64,000 nucleotides of DNA from Varibaculum cambriense DSM 15806 (GCF_000420065.1 NZ_ATUF01000002.1:1097666-1161665); one strand, 5' to 3'. Shown: positions 25,679 to 35,930, numbered from the stretch's first letter. Program-made: numbers and translations. The notes: a model not told the origin generated them from the sequence alone.

Positions 25679-26386
25679 GTGCCCTCACCGCGGTCAGCGC
25701 TAAAACAAGCCGCGCGGTTAACCGGGCCCGTGGGTATGGGGTATCTGCCGCTGGGAATCGCTTTCGGTGCTTTTGCGGTCACCCAAGGATTCCCCATTTG
25801 GCTGACTATTTTGTCGGCTGCGATTATCTATGCGGGCTCGATGGAGTTCACTGCGGTCTCCCTCATCCTAGGCGGGATTGATTTATTTCAAATCGCCCTC
25901 ACCACCCTATTCGTCAATTTCCGGCATGTGTTTTACGGGCTAAGTTTCCCGCTGCGCAAAATAAAATCTGCGCCCGCCCGCTTATACGCGATCCACTCCC
26001 TCACGGACGAAGCCTATGCCCTGACTGTCTCCCATCTGGGAGATAAGCGCCTAACCGGACCGGTCGTCCTCTCTATAAATCTGCTCTGCCACCTTTATTG
26101 GGTAGGCGGGGTAACCGTGGGGGCCTTCGTGGGCAAAGCCCTACCCTTCGACACCGATTTCCTGGGGTTCGCCCTGCCCGCCCTGTTTGTCACCCTGGCA
26201 ATAGATGCCTACCGGCAAAGCGACTATCCGCTGCTAGGGTTAGCCGCGCTAGCCTGCGGCTTAATCGGCTCCATCTGGTGCGGAAAATATATGCTCATCA
26301 CCGCGCTTTCAATTTTCACCGTGGTGGTTTTACTGCATTGCGCCTGGGTAATGCGCCGCAGTCCTTCCGGGAAAGAGGGTGCCTAA
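25679..26386 (+). CDS. azlC: AzlC-family branched-chain amino-acid exporter, large subunit
   Basis: 235 residues with about seven helices. It pairs with the small AzlD protein to export branched-chain or related amino acids. The family pattern is GMGYLPLGIAFGAFAV, SMEFTAVSLILGG and the signature VNFRHVFYGLSFPL. It starts at GTG 25679 with a GGGGAAG ribosome site. azlD follows directly. The gene begins 288 nt after the divergent tRNA-Ser. Confidence 0.92.
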   Translation: MPSPRSALKQAARLTGPVGMGYLPLGIAFGAFAVTQGFPIWLTILSAAIIYAGSMEFTAVSLILGGIDLFQIALTTLFVNFRHVFYGLSFPLRKIKSAPARLYAIHSLTDEAYALTVSHLGDKRLTGPVVLSINLLCHLYWVGGVTVGAFVGKALPFDTDFLGFALPALFVTLAIDAYRQSDYPLLGLAALACGLIGSIWCGKYMLITALSIFTVVVLLHCAWVMRRSPSGKEGA

Positions 26387-26387
26387 A

Positions 26388-26720
26388 ATGAACCCTTTAA
26401 CCTACCCCTACGCCCTCGGTGCTATTGCCGTGATCTGGGCAGTTACCTACGCATTGCGCGCTTTCCCCTTTGTGGCGCTGCGCGGGAAAGAAGAATCGCC
26501 GCTGGTACGCTTGGTCGCCACCAGTATGCCGCTGGGAGTAATGGTAATCCTGGTGGTTTATGCGCTGATGGACACGGATTTTCACGCGCTCTCCTCCTGG
26601 GTGCCGGCAGTTGGTGGAATCCTGATAACCGCTGCTATCCACTGGAAATGGGCGAACGCGATGGCATCTATCGTGGCGGGAATTGCCACCTATTGGGCGC
26701 TGGGGATGTTACTGGCATGA
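26388..26720 (+). CDS. azlD: AzlD-family branched-chain amino-acid exporter, small subunit
   Basis: 110 residues, four helices, the usual size for AzlD/BrnE. Typical stretches are TYALRAFPFVALRGKE and ATSMPLGVMVILVVYAL. The ATG at 26388 has the ribosome site AAAGAGGG 8 nt upstream; a GTG at 26379 would overlap azlC by 8 nt. It forms the exporter with AzlC, encoded immediately upstream. Confidence 0.9.
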   Translation: MNPLTYPYALGAIAVIWAVTYALRAFPFVALRGKEESPLVRLVATSMPLGVMVILVVYALMDTDFHALSSWVPAVGGILITAAIHWKWANAMASIVAGIATYWALGMLLA

Positions 26721-26885
26721 GGGCGCGACTGGGGTAAAACACCGGGAATCGCTCCCTAAAACCCGCCCGGAAATCCGGCTTTATCCCCGCGGCTACGCTT
26801 TTAGCGTGGAAAGCTGCGGGCGGTATTCCAAGAGGACTAGGGTAAATAAGCAGGGATTTAGATTGCAAGGTTTGAGGAGGTAGCT

Positions 26886-28220
26886 TTGTCACGCACATTT
26901 ACCTCCTTCAAATACCACAACTACCGGCTGTGGTGGATGTCTAATATTTTTGCTTCCACTGCCACCTGGATGCAGCGAGTCGCCCAAGACTGGGTGGTGC
27001 TGATGGTACTCACCGACCAGTCCGGCTTTGCAGTCGGGGTAGTCACTGCGCTGCAATTCTTGCCGCAGTTATTGCTGTCGATACCGGCAGGAATGGTGGC
27101 TGACCGCTTCAATCGGCGCCGCATCATTCAGATCTGCCAATGCATAGTTGCCCTCTGCGGGCTCCTAACTGGGATATTGCTGCTCACGGGAGTCGCCGCC
27201 CTCTGGCATATTTACATAATCGCCCTGATAACTGGGGTAGCGGATTGCCTAACCTCCCCGGCACGGCAAGCTTTCGTGTCGGAACTGGTCACTAAGGAAG
27301 ATCTCCCTAATGCGGTGGGGTTAAACTCTACCGCCTTCAACTCGGCACGTCTGATTGGTCCGGGACTCGCCGGGTTTGTGATCGCTGGCATCGGGCCGGG
27401 CTGGGTTTTTATCGCCAATTTCGTCCTCTTTATCGTTCCGGTCCTCGGCTTGTCGCTGATGGATCCTGCCCGGCTTTATCGCCCGGAAAAAACTTCCCGC
27501 ACCAAAGGAATGATGCGCGAAGGCCTGCGTTATGTGCAAAACCGTACCGACATTAAAGCGATCATCGCCATCCTTACGGTAGTGGGGGCGTTGGGACTAA
27601 ATTTCCAGCTCACCCAAGCGGTCATGGCCACCCGAGTGTTCGGTAAAGGTGCAGGTGAATATGGCTTATTGGGCTCGATTATGGCGATCGGCGCCCTGGC
27701 GGGAGCCCTGCAAGCTGCCCGGCGGCGTCAGCCCCGAGTGTTCACCGTGGTGGTCTCCGCCGTCCTATTTGGAATCTTAGAGGGCGCCTTAGCGCTGGCT
27801 CCCACCTACGAAATCTTCGCCCTGTTACTGATCCCCACCGGATTCGTAATGTTGAATCTGCTTACCAGCGCTAACGCCACTATCCAAGTTTCTACCGAGG
27901 AAGAAATCAGAGGGCGGGTACTGTCCATTTATTTCCTCTTCTTCCTGGGAACCACCCCGATCGGGGCACCAATAATCGGTTGGGTAGCGGAACATTGGGG
28001 CCCCCGGTGGTCACTAGGCGTCGGCGCCATCGCGTCCTTGCTGGTTGCGCTAATAGTAGGCATTTGGCTGTGGCGGCATTGGAAAGTAGACGTTACCCTG
28101 CGCGCCTCCCGCCCCTTTGTCAGCATCGAAGGACCGCGCGAACGAGCGATGCGGCGTCGGAAAGAACGCGCGGAGCGTCAACGGATTATGGATAACCAGT
28201 CACGAGACACCGGAACCTAA
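26886..28220 (+). CDS. MFS transporter (EntS/drug-efflux type)
   Basis: 444 residues, twelve helices. MFS motif A is seen as GMVADRFNRRRIIQ between helices 2 and 3. The N-terminus FKYHNYRLWWMSNIFASTATWMQRVAQDWVV is shared by the transmembrane secretion effector group (EntS-like). Proton-driven export of a small molecule such as a drug or siderophore is the general role; the substrate is unknown. The start is TTG 26886 with an excellent GGAGG site. It is probably transcribed on its own, 165 nt after azlD. Confidence 0.9.
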   Translation: MSRTFTSFKYHNYRLWWMSNIFASTATWMQRVAQDWVVLMVLTDQSGFAVGVVTALQFLPQLLLSIPAGMVADRFNRRRIIQICQCIVALCGLLTGILLLTGVAALWHIYIIALITGVADCLTSPARQAFVSELVTKEDLPNAVGLNSTAFNSARLIGPGLAGFVIAGIGPGWVFIANFVLFIVPVLGLSLMDPARLYRPEKTSRTKGMMREGLRYVQNRTDIKAIIAILTVVGALGLNFQLTQAVMATRVFGKGAGEYGLLGSIMAIGALAGALQAARRRQPRVFTVVVSAVLFGILEGALALAPTYEIFALLLIPTGFVMLNLLTSANATIQVSTEEEIRGRVLSIYFLFFLGTTPIGAPIIGWVAEHWGPRWSLGVGAIASLLVALIVGIWLWRHWKVDVTLRASRPFVSIEGPRERAMRRRKERAERQRIMDNQSRDTGT

Positions 28221-28413
28221 GGCAGTCTTCCAGGCACATACCCCGGTGTTACCAGCGTAAAAATTAGAGAAAACCCAGGTATATCCAAATTTCTGGGATT
28301 TTGTTCCTCTCGATAGTTTTCCTGCCGGTTCCGCGTTGTTAACCCACAGGTAACTTTAGATTGTTAGCTTCCAGGTGAAAGTTAAAATTTCTCATCTGGA
28401 GGGAGTTAATCCC

Positions 28414-30048
28414 GTGACTAAAACTGATATGCCCCCTACAGAGGTGGAAGCACCTTTGGGACAACTGACTTTTTTCCAAAAACTGGCGAAAAAAGATGTG
28501 TACTGGCATTTGGCTTTCGGTGGTCTGCTCTTGGGAAGTGCCATCTGGTTCATTTTTTGGGCTTTCGATTACGTAGGAGAAACCGATCAAGCGTTACTGC
28601 TAGTAATAACTATCGCCTTTGCGGTGTTCATGGCCTTCAATATCGGCGGTAACGATGTGGCTAACTCCTTTGGCACCTCCGTTGGTGCGGGCACCCTATC
28701 AATGAAACAAGCCCTAGTAGTGGCCGCGATTTTTGAGGTGTCCGGGGCAGTAATCGCCGGAGGAGAAGTAACCGATACGGTGCGCTCGGGAATCGTAGAC
28801 CTATCGGCCATCTCGAATCTGCAAGCTATAGACTTTGCGCTAATCATGACATCTTCCCTGTTAGGGGCGGCAGTATGGCTGCTGGTAGCGACCCGCATGG
28901 GGTGGCCGGTATCAACCACCCACTCGATCGTAGGTGGCATCGTCGGCGCTGCTCTGACCGTAGGCTTTACCACCCACACCGGGGGTTGGAGCATGGTGCA
29001 GTGGGGAGGCATCGGGAAAATTGCCATCTCTTGGGTGCTGTCCCCGGTATTGGGCGGGGTAGTGGCCTATATCTTATTCAAATCGATTAAATCCTCGATC
29101 CTGGTTTACAACGAACGCGCTGACCAGCGTCTACGTGAAATTAAACAGGAACGTGCGGATCTGCGTAATCGCCACAAGGCCTGGTTCGAGCGGCTCAATG
29201 AAATCCAACAGGTTTCCTACACCAACGCGATGGTACGGGATGCTACCACCATGAATATGGGGGACTATGATCCCTCTGATCTGGAATCTGACTACTTCAA
29301 AGAGCTCGAACGTATCAACCGAGAAAAAGATGATCTCAACGCCCACAAAGCTCTAGATACTTGGGTGCCATTGTTGGCGGCATTTGGAGCCGTCATCATC
29401 GGCTCCCTAATGTTGTTCAAAGGGCTAGATAACCTGGATATCAACTTATCTATGCTGGGTAACCTGTTAATCCTGACGATGTTGGCGGCAGCAGTGTGGA
29501 TGGCAGTCTTTATTTTTGCGCGTTCCCTCAAACGGCGTGATCTTTCCCGCTCAACCTTCCTGTTGTTCTCATGGATGCAGGTCTTTACCGCTTCCGCATT
29601 CGCTTTCTCGCATGGGTCGAACGATATCGCCAACGCTATTGGCCCCTTCATTGCGGTGCTAGACGTCTTGCGTACCGGCGGTATTTCCACAGAAAGCGCT
29701 GTCCCGGGAGCAGTCATGCTCACCTTGGGGATCGCCCTGATTGCGGGGCTGTGGTTCATTGGTCGCTACGTTATTAAGACCGTAGGATCTGGGCTTACCG
29801 AAATGCACCCGGCCTCGGGATTCGCGGCAGAGCTTTCGGCTGCGGCGGTAGTTATGGGGTCCTCGCTGCTGGGGCTGCCGGTTTCCTCTACCCACATTTT
29901 GATTGGTGCAGTGCTCGGGATCGGGATCGTTAATAAAGCTGCCAACTGGTCATTAATGAAGCCGATTGCGCTGGCCTGGGTGATTACCTTGCCGGCTGCG
30001 GCGGTTATCTCCGCGATTACGGTGAGCGTATTGCGGGTGATTTTGTAG
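28414..30048 (+). CDS. pit: inorganic phosphate transporter, PiT family
   Basis: 544 residues from GTG 28414, which has GGAGGGA 9 nt upstream; a GTG at 28375 would add 13 residues. The PiT signature occurs twice, once per inverted half: [16 protein letters not shown] near residue 85 and [14 protein letters not shown] near residue 405. Between the halves is a hydrophilic cytoplasmic loop of about 90 residues. The protein imports metal-phosphate by proton symport with low affinity. No phoU-like pit accessory gene precedes it. A strong terminator follows. Confidence 0.95.
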   Translation: MTKTDMPPTEVEAPLGQLTFFQKLAKKDVYWHLAFGGLLLGSAIWFIFWAFDYVGETDQALLLVITIAFAVFMAFNIGGNDVANSFGTSVGAGTLSMKQALVVAAIFEVSGAVIAGGEVTDTVRSGIVDLSAISNLQAIDFALIMTSSLLGAAVWLLVATRMGWPVSTTHSIVGGIVGAALTVGFTTHTGGWSMVQWGGIGKIAISWVLSPVLGGVVAYILFKSIKSSILVYNERADQRLREIKQERADLRNRHKAWFERLNEIQQVSYTNAMVRDATTMNMGDYDPSDLESDYFKELERINREKDDLNAHKALDTWVPLLAAFGAVIIGSLMLFKGLDNLDINLSMLGNLLILTMLAAAVWMAVFIFARSLKRRDLSRSTFLLFSWMQVFTASAFAFSHGSNDIANAIGPFIAVLDVLRTGGISTESAVPGAVMLTLGIALIAGLWFIGRYVIKTVGSGLTEMHPASGFAAELSAAAVVMGSSLLGLPVSSTHILIGAVLGIGIVNKAANWSLMKPIALAWVITLPAAAVISAITVSVLRVIL

Positions 30049-30064
30049 GCTAATAGTTAGCCCC

Positions 30065-30124
30065 CTTCGGCCAGGTACTCCTGAGGATCGTCCTCGGGGT
30101 GGTGCCTGGCCGAAGAGGTTTTAA
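30065..30124 (+). terminator. terminator of pit
   Basis: An 11-bp perfect stem (30065-30075 with 30105-30115) encloses a GC-rich loop that can fold further. It is followed by AGGTTTTAAA and lies 17 nt past the stop. Confidence 0.8.
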
Positions 30125-30158
30125 AGGGAAGAAACAGAGGAAGTAGCGCCGTTTATAG

Positions 30159-30231
30159 TGCCCCCGAGACGATTCGAACGTCCGACACCCGCTTTAGGAG
30201 AGCGGTGCTCTATCCCCTGAGCTACGAGGGC
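30159..30231 (-). tRNA. tRNA-Arg (CCT)
   Basis: 73 nt. Acceptor GCCCTCG/CGGGGGC with one G-T pair, D-arm GCTCAGGGGATAGAGC, anticodon loop CTCCTAA (anticodon CCT), T-arm GGACG-TTCGAAT-CGTCT with a G-T pair, discriminator A. CCA is not encoded. Confidence 0.92.
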
Positions 30232-30398
30232 GCAAGGCGGCCGTCAGCGCCTCAGCCAGTCTAGGATAACACTGGTTAGGCAGGCTCAAAATTGCGCTCC
30301 GGCTTATTGCGGGAGAAGCAGGACGTGAGAATTGTCGTTTTCGCGATCTTAGGGCATGGCAACCAGGGCAAACCCCCGCTTTCGCGTATGGTGGCATC

Positions 30399-33300
30399 GT
30401 GAGCTATAACCCGGAAACAGAGATGACCACAGCGGAAGACGTTACCAGCGAGGTCGCCGCGGACACAGCGGCGCCCAAAACCCGTAAACAGCTGGTACAG
30501 GAGATGCTCTCGCACTGGAATGCTAGCTTGGAGCATACGATTGCCGAGGAAACCTCCTCCGGCTACCTAGAGCTGTCTGCTGCCCACCCCGGGGGCTTAG
30601 CACAGTTATATGGAGGGCGTCCGACTCGGTTATCTAACCTGGTGCGCGAACCGCGTGCCCTGTCTCATTGCCGTATCCGGGCTCGCGAAGTGCTCGCTGC
30701 CTCGCGTGATCGGGAATCCCGCTACGGTAGCGCGCCGGTTTATTTGGCGATTGGGACTGCCTCCTGGCGGCAAGGCGGCAGCCTGGGAGCCGCCTGGGAA
30801 CGCGCCGCGAGTAAATCTGCGTCCTCGACCACGAAAATGTCGGCAACCGCTGCAACGGCAGTAAATACAGAAAGCAACCTCTCTATCCGCGAAGATACTG
30901 CCGAGGAGCAGGCTGCAGATAGCGCGGTATACGATATTGAAAAAGTACGCGCCAATGAGCCGCGCACTATTACCGGACCGGCATTACTATGCCCGGTAGA
31001 GCTGTCTTTAACCGCCGATGAGGATGTGCTGATCACTCTGAACAGCACCGTAGAAGTATGGCCCCCACTGGAAGCGGCACTGCGGGAAAAGGGTGAGCAA
31101 GCAGAAATTGTTTCCATTTTGCAAGGTACGCAGGCTGCGGTAGCTTTTAGCCCCACCAATGCCCTGCACGAATTGCGGCGCCTGGGGTTGCGGCATTTGC
31201 TGGGATTTGACCTCTACGATTCGCTCACCGTGGGGCAATACCTGCATCCCCTTTCCAACCTGGTCAAAGACTTTGCGCTCAACCAAGATCTCCTGGAACA
31301 GTCCGAGGTTACTGCCGCGCTTTGCGGAGATGCAGAGGCCGCGGGGGCAGTGCTTTCTCCGCTGCCGCAACCGGTATTGACCGACCGTGATCCCCTGGCC
31401 GAGCATGGGGTAGGAGATTTAGATCCCGCCCAGCATAACGTGCTAGATGCGGTGGCCTCCGGGGCAAATCTGCTGTTAGATGCGCCTCCGGAATCGGAAA
31501 AGACTTCCACGGTGGCCGCAATTCTAGCGGACGCTGCCAGTGCCGGGCGTACCATTGCCTATGTGCCCGGCGCGCGGCGTCGCCTACAGCAGGTGTTGGG
31601 GTATTTGAATCGTTTAGGGCTAGAGAGCCTCACCCTGGACTTGTCGAATCGTAGCCGTTGGCGCGACATTATCCCCGCCAAGCTACTGGAATCTTTAAAC
31701 GCCCCGGTGGAAGCAGTAGATCCGGCCGCCGATGAAGCCACTATGAAGATGCGTAACGAACTCACTCAGGTGCGCTCCCAACTGGGCGGATATATGGAGC
31801 AGCTGCATCGCAAACGCGATCCCTGGCAGGTGTCCGCCTATGATGCCTTGCAGGTACTAGCCGATTTAACCTCTATGAAGCCCGGACCGCGCACTAAAGT
31901 ACGTTTCGATTTGGAAACTTTGCATCATATTGCTTCCGATGGGGCGAAACGAGCCCAAGAGCTACTGGTGCAAGCCGCCGAAGAGGGGATTTTCTCGCAA
32001 ACGCGAGCCACAAATCCCTGGCATTCGGTAGTAATTTCTTCTCCCGAAATGGTTGATACCGCAGTAGAGGGCGTCAGTCAGCTAGCGGGTCGCCTGTTGC
32101 CGCAGGTGCGCGCGGATATTGATCGCGCTCAAAAGGAAACCGGGCTGCTGCGAGCCAAGAATCTGAACCAATGGCATGACCAATTGCGGATGCTCGACGG
32201 TCTGCGCGAAGCCATGGACGTGTTCAAGCCTCAGATTTTCGAGCGTTCGGCTGCCGATATGGTGATTGCCACCGCTACTAAGAAATGGCGTAAAGAACGC
32301 GCTCTCAACATGAAGGAATCCCAGCGGCGTCGCCTGATCAAACAGGCTAAAGACATGGTGCGGCCGGGACGAAAAGTGGAAGACCTACATAGAGAGCTGA
32401 TCCGGGTGCAGCAGCAGCGCCGGATTTGGCGCGAATATTCTCCCGGTGGAGGCTGGCCGGTACTGCCGGGACGCCTTGACCAGATGCAAAAAGCAGAGGA
32501 AGCCTTACGCAGCCATATCGCGCGGTTACAGCCGTTCTTTTCCACTGGATTTGGCGATTTAACGCAAATGCCTCTGGACGAGTTAGCCAGTTTGATTGAT
32601 AACTTGTCCCAAGATGAAAAAGGCGCCGAACGTCTGCCGCAGCGGGTATCAATTCTGAAAGAACTACACGATTTCGGTCTCGATGAACTCGTTGATGACC
32701 TGCGGGCACGGCGAGTTCCTTTCGAGTTGCTACGAGCAGAACTAGATCTTTCTTGGTGGGCATCAGCGTTGGCGGAGATGCTGCGTCTAGATGACCGGCT
32801 GGCGCATTTCGATGGAGAACGCCTCAGCGAACTCTCTGCGCGGCTGCGTGAACTTGATATTGCCCAGGTTAACTCGCTGTCGGGACAGGTTCTGCACCAG
32901 GTACGCCACCAGATAGCCAAACTGGTAGATTCCCAGTCGGAAACGGTCTCTGACCTAGAGCAAGTATTGAAAGATGCCCGCGGCGACCTGCCAGAAGTGA
33001 TCGGGCAATTCCCGATTGTGGAGCGGCTACGGCCGATTCGCGCGATTCCTCCGGTACTGGTACCCCAGGTTCTCGGCAATGATCACCCCGTGGATTTGCT
33101 GGTACTGGACGGAGTGGAAAATACCGACTTGGCAGAAGTTATTCCCGCGATTGCTAGGGCGAAACAAGTGATAGTCGTGGGGGATGTTCGCCGCAGTGAG
33201 CAAGGCACGGTTTCGGAGTTTGCGGGCATATTCCCGCAGTTAACTGCGCCTCCTACCCGTTCGCGGGTAAATGAGTGGGTAGCTTCCTTCCTGGCCGATC

Positions 33301-34592
33301 ACGACTATGGACGGGACGTGATGCCGGTTACGGTGCCGCGCCCCTCTCGCCCGGTGACTTTAACGGTAGTCGATGGACGGGGAATGCCTGCTCCTGGTGC
33401 CCAATGCGTCGAAACTTCTTCCCAGGAAGTTGAAGAGGTAGTGCGGCAAGTTTGCTTGCACGCCCAGTCTCAAAGCAAAGAGTCTTTGGGAGTGGTAGCT
33501 TTGACGGTCAAGCATGCCCGGCGGATCAGTGCCGCGATTATGAGTGAAGTCGCTCGTAACCCGCAGCTAGATGAATTCTTGGGTAGTAACCAAGAAGAAC
33601 CCTTTGTGATTGTAGACGCGGCGGGAGCTGCAGGACTGCGCCGGGACCACGTGATTTTATCGGTAGGTTTCGCCAAGACTCCTCACGGGCAAGTACTCCA
33701 TGACTTTGGAGTTATCTCGGCTGCTGACGGCACGGCACTACTGGTAGACGCAGTTTCTATGGTGCGTAGAGAGCTATCTTTGGTGTCGTCGATGGCACCG
33801 GAAGCTATCGATCCGCAACGTCTGCATCACCCTGGCTCCCAGATGCTTTACGATTTGCTACAGGCCGCCCGCGCCGAGGCGCAAACTGTCGGGCCAGTTG
33901 AGGCCGCGCAGGCAATGGGAGAGGAAGAATCTCAGCCTGATCGCTTGCTACTGGATCTAGCGGAAAGGCTCTATTCAGTGGGGCTGACCGTGATTCCCAA
34001 CCTGGGACCCAAGAACGGCATGCGGATCCCGCTAGCCATCGGGCATCCAGACTATCCTGATGAACTACTAGTGGCGGTACTTACCGACAACCCGGACTAT
34101 GTAGCCGAGAAATCTTTGCGGCGCCGCGAACGCCACTGGTTGCAAAGGCTCAAAGAATATGGCTGGGTAGTAAGCATCGTTTATTCCACCGCGGTATTTA
34201 TGGATCCGGCCACGCAAGCTCAGCAGCTACTGGATCTGGTAGTTGATGTGGTTGAGGAGCGCAAAAAAGCGCAGGCACAGCGGGAAGCAGCGACAGCTCC
34301 CGCGCCCGCGGCCTCCCCGGCACCCGCGCCACTGCCCGCTGCTTCCCTCGTTTCGCAAGAGGCAACAAGTGAAGAAGAGCGCAGTGTAAAGCGTCCTGCC
34401 ATCTCGCGAGGGTTGCCCCTAACCGCCTACGGTGATGATCAGCTAGATGATCTGCTCGCCTGGATTCGTTCGGACGATAAGCCACGCAGCGTGGATGAAG
34501 AAGTGGAACTGCTCTTTAATGAGCTAGGTTTGCAGCGCCGTGACGGTCAGGTGGAAACCATCCTGAAGAATGTCGTCACCCGGAACGCTTAA
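30399..34592 (+). CDS. giant SF1-like helicase/nuclease protein with eroded ATPase motifs
   Basis: 1397 residues. The layout follows DUF4011-type SF1 helicases. Near residue 355 LLLDAPPESEKTSTVAAILA stands where Walker A (GPPGTGKT) belongs but keeps only K-T. LLVLDGVEN near 899 replaces Walker B, and VVGDVRRSEQ near 927 replaces GDxxQ. Then come VIVDAAGAAGLRRDHVILSV and DAVSMVRRELSLVSS, the helicase motif V/VI region without the usual Arg pattern. The tail at about 1185-1290 (LLVAVLTDNPDYVAEKSLRR...WLQRLKEYGWVVSIVYST) is shaped like the Vsr/MTES_1575 nuclease that ends such helicases, also with altered acids. The middle is long coiled coil. GTG 30399 sits 7 nt after TATGGT (leaderless); ATG 30423 is an alternative. 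It may be a DNA-binding scaffold rather than a motor. Confidence 0.7.
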   Translation: MSYNPETEMTTAEDVTSEVAADTAAPKTRKQLVQEMLSHWNASLEHTIAEETSSGYLELSAAHPGGLAQLYGGRPTRLSNLVREPRALSHCRIRAREVLAASRDRESRYGSAPVYLAIGTASWRQGGSLGAAWERAASKSASSTTKMSATAATAVNTESNLSIREDTAEEQAADSAVYDIEKVRANEPRTITGPALLCPVELSLTADEDVLITLNSTVEVWPPLEAALREKGEQAEIVSILQGTQAAVAFSPTNALHELRRLGLRHLLGFDLYDSLTVGQYLHPLSNLVKDFALNQDLLEQSEVTAALCGDAEAAGAVLSPLPQPVLTDRDPLAEHGVGDLDPAQHNVLDAVASGANLLLDAPPESEKTSTVAAILADAASAGRTIAYVPGARRRLQQVLGYLNRLGLESLTLDLSNRSRWRDIIPAKLLESLNAPVEAVDPAADEATMKMRNELTQVRSQLGGYMEQLHRKRDPWQVSAYDALQVLADLTSMKPGPRTKVRFDLETLHHIASDGAKRAQELLVQAAEEGIFSQTRATNPWHSVVISSPEMVDTAVEGVSQLAGRLLPQVRADIDRAQKETGLLRAKNLNQWHDQLRMLDGLREAMDVFKPQIFERSAADMVIATATKKWRKERALNMKESQRRRLIKQAKDMVRPGRKVEDLHRELIRVQQQRRIWREYSPGGGWPVLPGRLDQMQKAEEALRSHIARLQPFFSTGFGDLTQMPLDELASLIDNLSQDEKGAERLPQRVSILKELHDFGLDELVDDLRARRVPFELLRAELDLSWWASALAEMLRLDDRLAHFDGERLSELSARLRELDIAQVNSLSGQVLHQVRHQIAKLVDSQSETVSDLEQVLKDARGDLPEVIGQFPIVERLRPIRAIPPVLVPQVLGNDHPVDLLVLDGVENTDLAEVIPAIARAKQVIVVGDVRRSEQGTVSEFAGIFPQLTAPPTRSRVNEWVASFLADHDYGRDVMPVTVPRPSRPVTLTVVDGRGMPAPGAQCVETSSQEVEEVVRQVCLHAQSQSKESLGVVALTVKHARRISAAIMSEVARNPQLDEFLGSNQEEPFVIVDAAGAAGLRRDHVILSVGFAKTPHGQVLHDFGVISAADGTALLVDAVSMVRRELSLVSSMAPEAIDPQRLHHPGSQMLYDLLQAARAEAQTVGPVEAAQAMGEEESQPDRLLLDLAERLYSVGLTVIPNLGPKNGMRIPLAIGHPDYPDELLVAVLTDNPDYVAEKSLRRRERHWLQRLKEYGWVVSIVYSTAVFMDPATQAQQLLDLVVDVVEERKKAQAQREAATAPAPAASPAPAPLPAASLVSQEATSEEERSVKRPAISRGLPLTAYGDDQLDDLLAWIRSDDKPRSVDEEVELLFNELGLQRRDGQVETILKNVVTRNA

Positions 34593-34594
34593 CT

Positions 34595-34786
34595 ATGAAG
34601 CATCCGGCAGCGCGTACCTACTCCGAGGTGGATCGCCGGCGCATCCGCGAAGGGAAACCCACTTCCTGGCAGGAAAGTGCCGATCCGCTCTCCGATCACC
34701 GCGACCATCGAGAAACTACTGATCAGCGCCCGGAAGTAGACTACCTATCCGAAATGCCCCCTCATTGGCGCGAGCATAACCAGTAG
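34595..34786 (+). CDS. small hydrophilic protein, 63 aa, unknown
   Basis: Starts 2 nt after the helicase-like gene, so it belongs to the same transcript. The sequence is very charged, with a YSEVDRRRIREGKPTSWQ stretch and an end DYLSEMPPHWREHNQ. It is likely intrinsically flexible. It has no cysteine, signal or membrane helix. Its tight coupling suggests a partner or accessory role for the 1397-residue protein. I do not recognise it, but the spacing and length support a real gene. Confidence 0.6.
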   Translation: MKHPAARTYSEVDRRRIREGKPTSWQESADPLSDHRDHRETTDQRPEVDYLSEMPPHWREHNQ

Positions 34787-34798
34787 CTTGTTTCGGGG

Positions 34799-35236
34799 TT
34801 AGCTGTTTTGGGAGGCAGATTTTTCGGATTGTAGGAGGTCGCGGATTTCGGTCAGCAGTTCTACCTGGGGATCTGCCTTGGGCTCTTCCGCCTCCTCATC
34901 AGCCTTAGCTTTAGCGTCACGCATACGCATCAGCTTATTCATCGGCACAATAATGCAGGTGTAAATCGCAAGAGCTACCAGCAGGAAGTTCACGAGGGCG
35001 GTAATAATTGCGCCCGGTTGCACAGTTGCGTTGCCCAGGTGGAACTCTAATACGTTATCGAAATTAGGTTTGCCCACTAGTCCCGCAATTAGCGGATTAA
35101 TGAATTTATCCACGATGGCGGTGACTACCGCTCCAAAGGCGGCACCAATAACTACCCCAACTGCCAGGTCGATGGCGTTGCCGCGGGAAATAAATTCTTT
35201 GAATCCCGCAATGAAACCAGTATTTTCTTTACTCAT
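34799..35236 (-). CDS. mscL: large-conductance mechanosensitive channel
   Basis: 145 residues. The homopentameric channel opens under membrane tension and releases solutes on osmotic downshock. Visible are the N-terminal amphipathic helix (FIAGFKEFISRGN), pore helix TM1 (AIDLAVGVVIGAAFGAVVTA), TM2 (ITALVNFLLVALAIY) and a charged C-terminal bundle (EVQLLTEIRDLL-type). It is convergent with the preceding small ORF and co-directional with the SAF protein upstream. The position near cyclo-ligase and glp matches mycobacterial gene order. Confidence 0.96.
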   Translation of the reverse strand: MSKENTGFIAGFKEFISRGNAIDLAVGVVIGAAFGAVVTAIVDKFINPLIAGLVGKPNFDNVLEFHLGNATVQPGAIITALVNFLLVALAIYTCIIVPMNKLMRMRDAKAKADEEAEEPKADPQVELLTEIRDLLQSEKSASQNS

Positions 35237-35255
35237 TATTCCTCATTTAGTTGTA

Positions 35256-35930
35256 TTAACCTGTCCTGGCCAATTGTAGCGGTTCAGATTTGCTGGCTTG
35301 GACCAGGCGGCCAGCCGCACTGGGTTTAACCGCAACCTCAATGGTGGCGGCTTTTTGTCCGCCCGTCAAAGATCCACTAGCGGCACTGACTGATAATACT
35401 TGCGCCGTGATTTGTGCGGAGAGTCCCTTATTCTCCGCAGATTTTCTCGCCCCGCCCTCGAGGATAGTTTGCGCACTATCCGTGTCCGGGCTGGTATCGG
35501 GGGCAGAGTTACTATCTTGAGCATTTCCGAGGAAGAAAATCACTTCATCACCGGCGTTGGCCAGGCCTTGATCGCTTTCTCGCAAAGGTAATGCCAAAAT
35601 CACTTTCCCTTTAAAGGAATGTCGCGAAAAAGGAGAAGAAGAAAATAACGCCGGAAACAGGGTAGTGCCGGCAGCAATGGGAACGGCTGTTCGCTGACCG
35701 ACTGCCTGGGAAGGTTTCTTATATCCCTGTGGCGGGAGAGCGGCCACGGGAATCTGTTTCACAGTTACTTGGCCAGCCTCAATAATGCTTCCTGGCGGAA
35801 TATCGGTGGCGGCAACTACGAGTGGTTTCGTGACCACTTGGGGTAGTACTAAACGCAGTAAGGTGACGACTACTGCAACTGCGGCTGCCAGGGCGATAGT
35901 GCGTCGCCAACGCCAAAGGAACTCGCGCAT
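35256..35930 (-). CDS. SAF-domain membrane protein (CpaB/RcpC-like)
   Basis: 224 residues from ATG 35930 (MREFLWRWRRTIALAAAV); an in-frame TTG at 36017 would give 253. One membrane helix follows, then a SAF domain of about 60 residues (KPLVVAATDIPPGSIIEAGQ...VGQRTAVPIAAGTTLF) exposed outside. SAF domains bind sugars or serve as periplasmic clamps in Flp pilus assembly. No pilus genes are nearby, so a cell-wall role is more likely. A similar small protein lies beside mscL and the cyclo-ligase in other actinobacteria, from memory. It ends 20 nt before mscL begins, in the same direction. Confidence 0.75.
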   Translation of the reverse strand: MREFLWRWRRTIALAAAVAVVVTLLRLVLPQVVTKPLVVAATDIPPGSIIEAGQVTVKQIPVAALPPQGYKKPSQAVGQRTAVPIAAGTTLFPALFSSSPFSRHSFKGKVILALPLRESDQGLANAGDEVIFFLGNAQDSNSAPDTSPDTDSAQTILEGGARKSAENKGLSAQITAQVLSVSAASGSLTGGQKAATIEVAVKPSAAGRLVQASKSEPLQLARTG

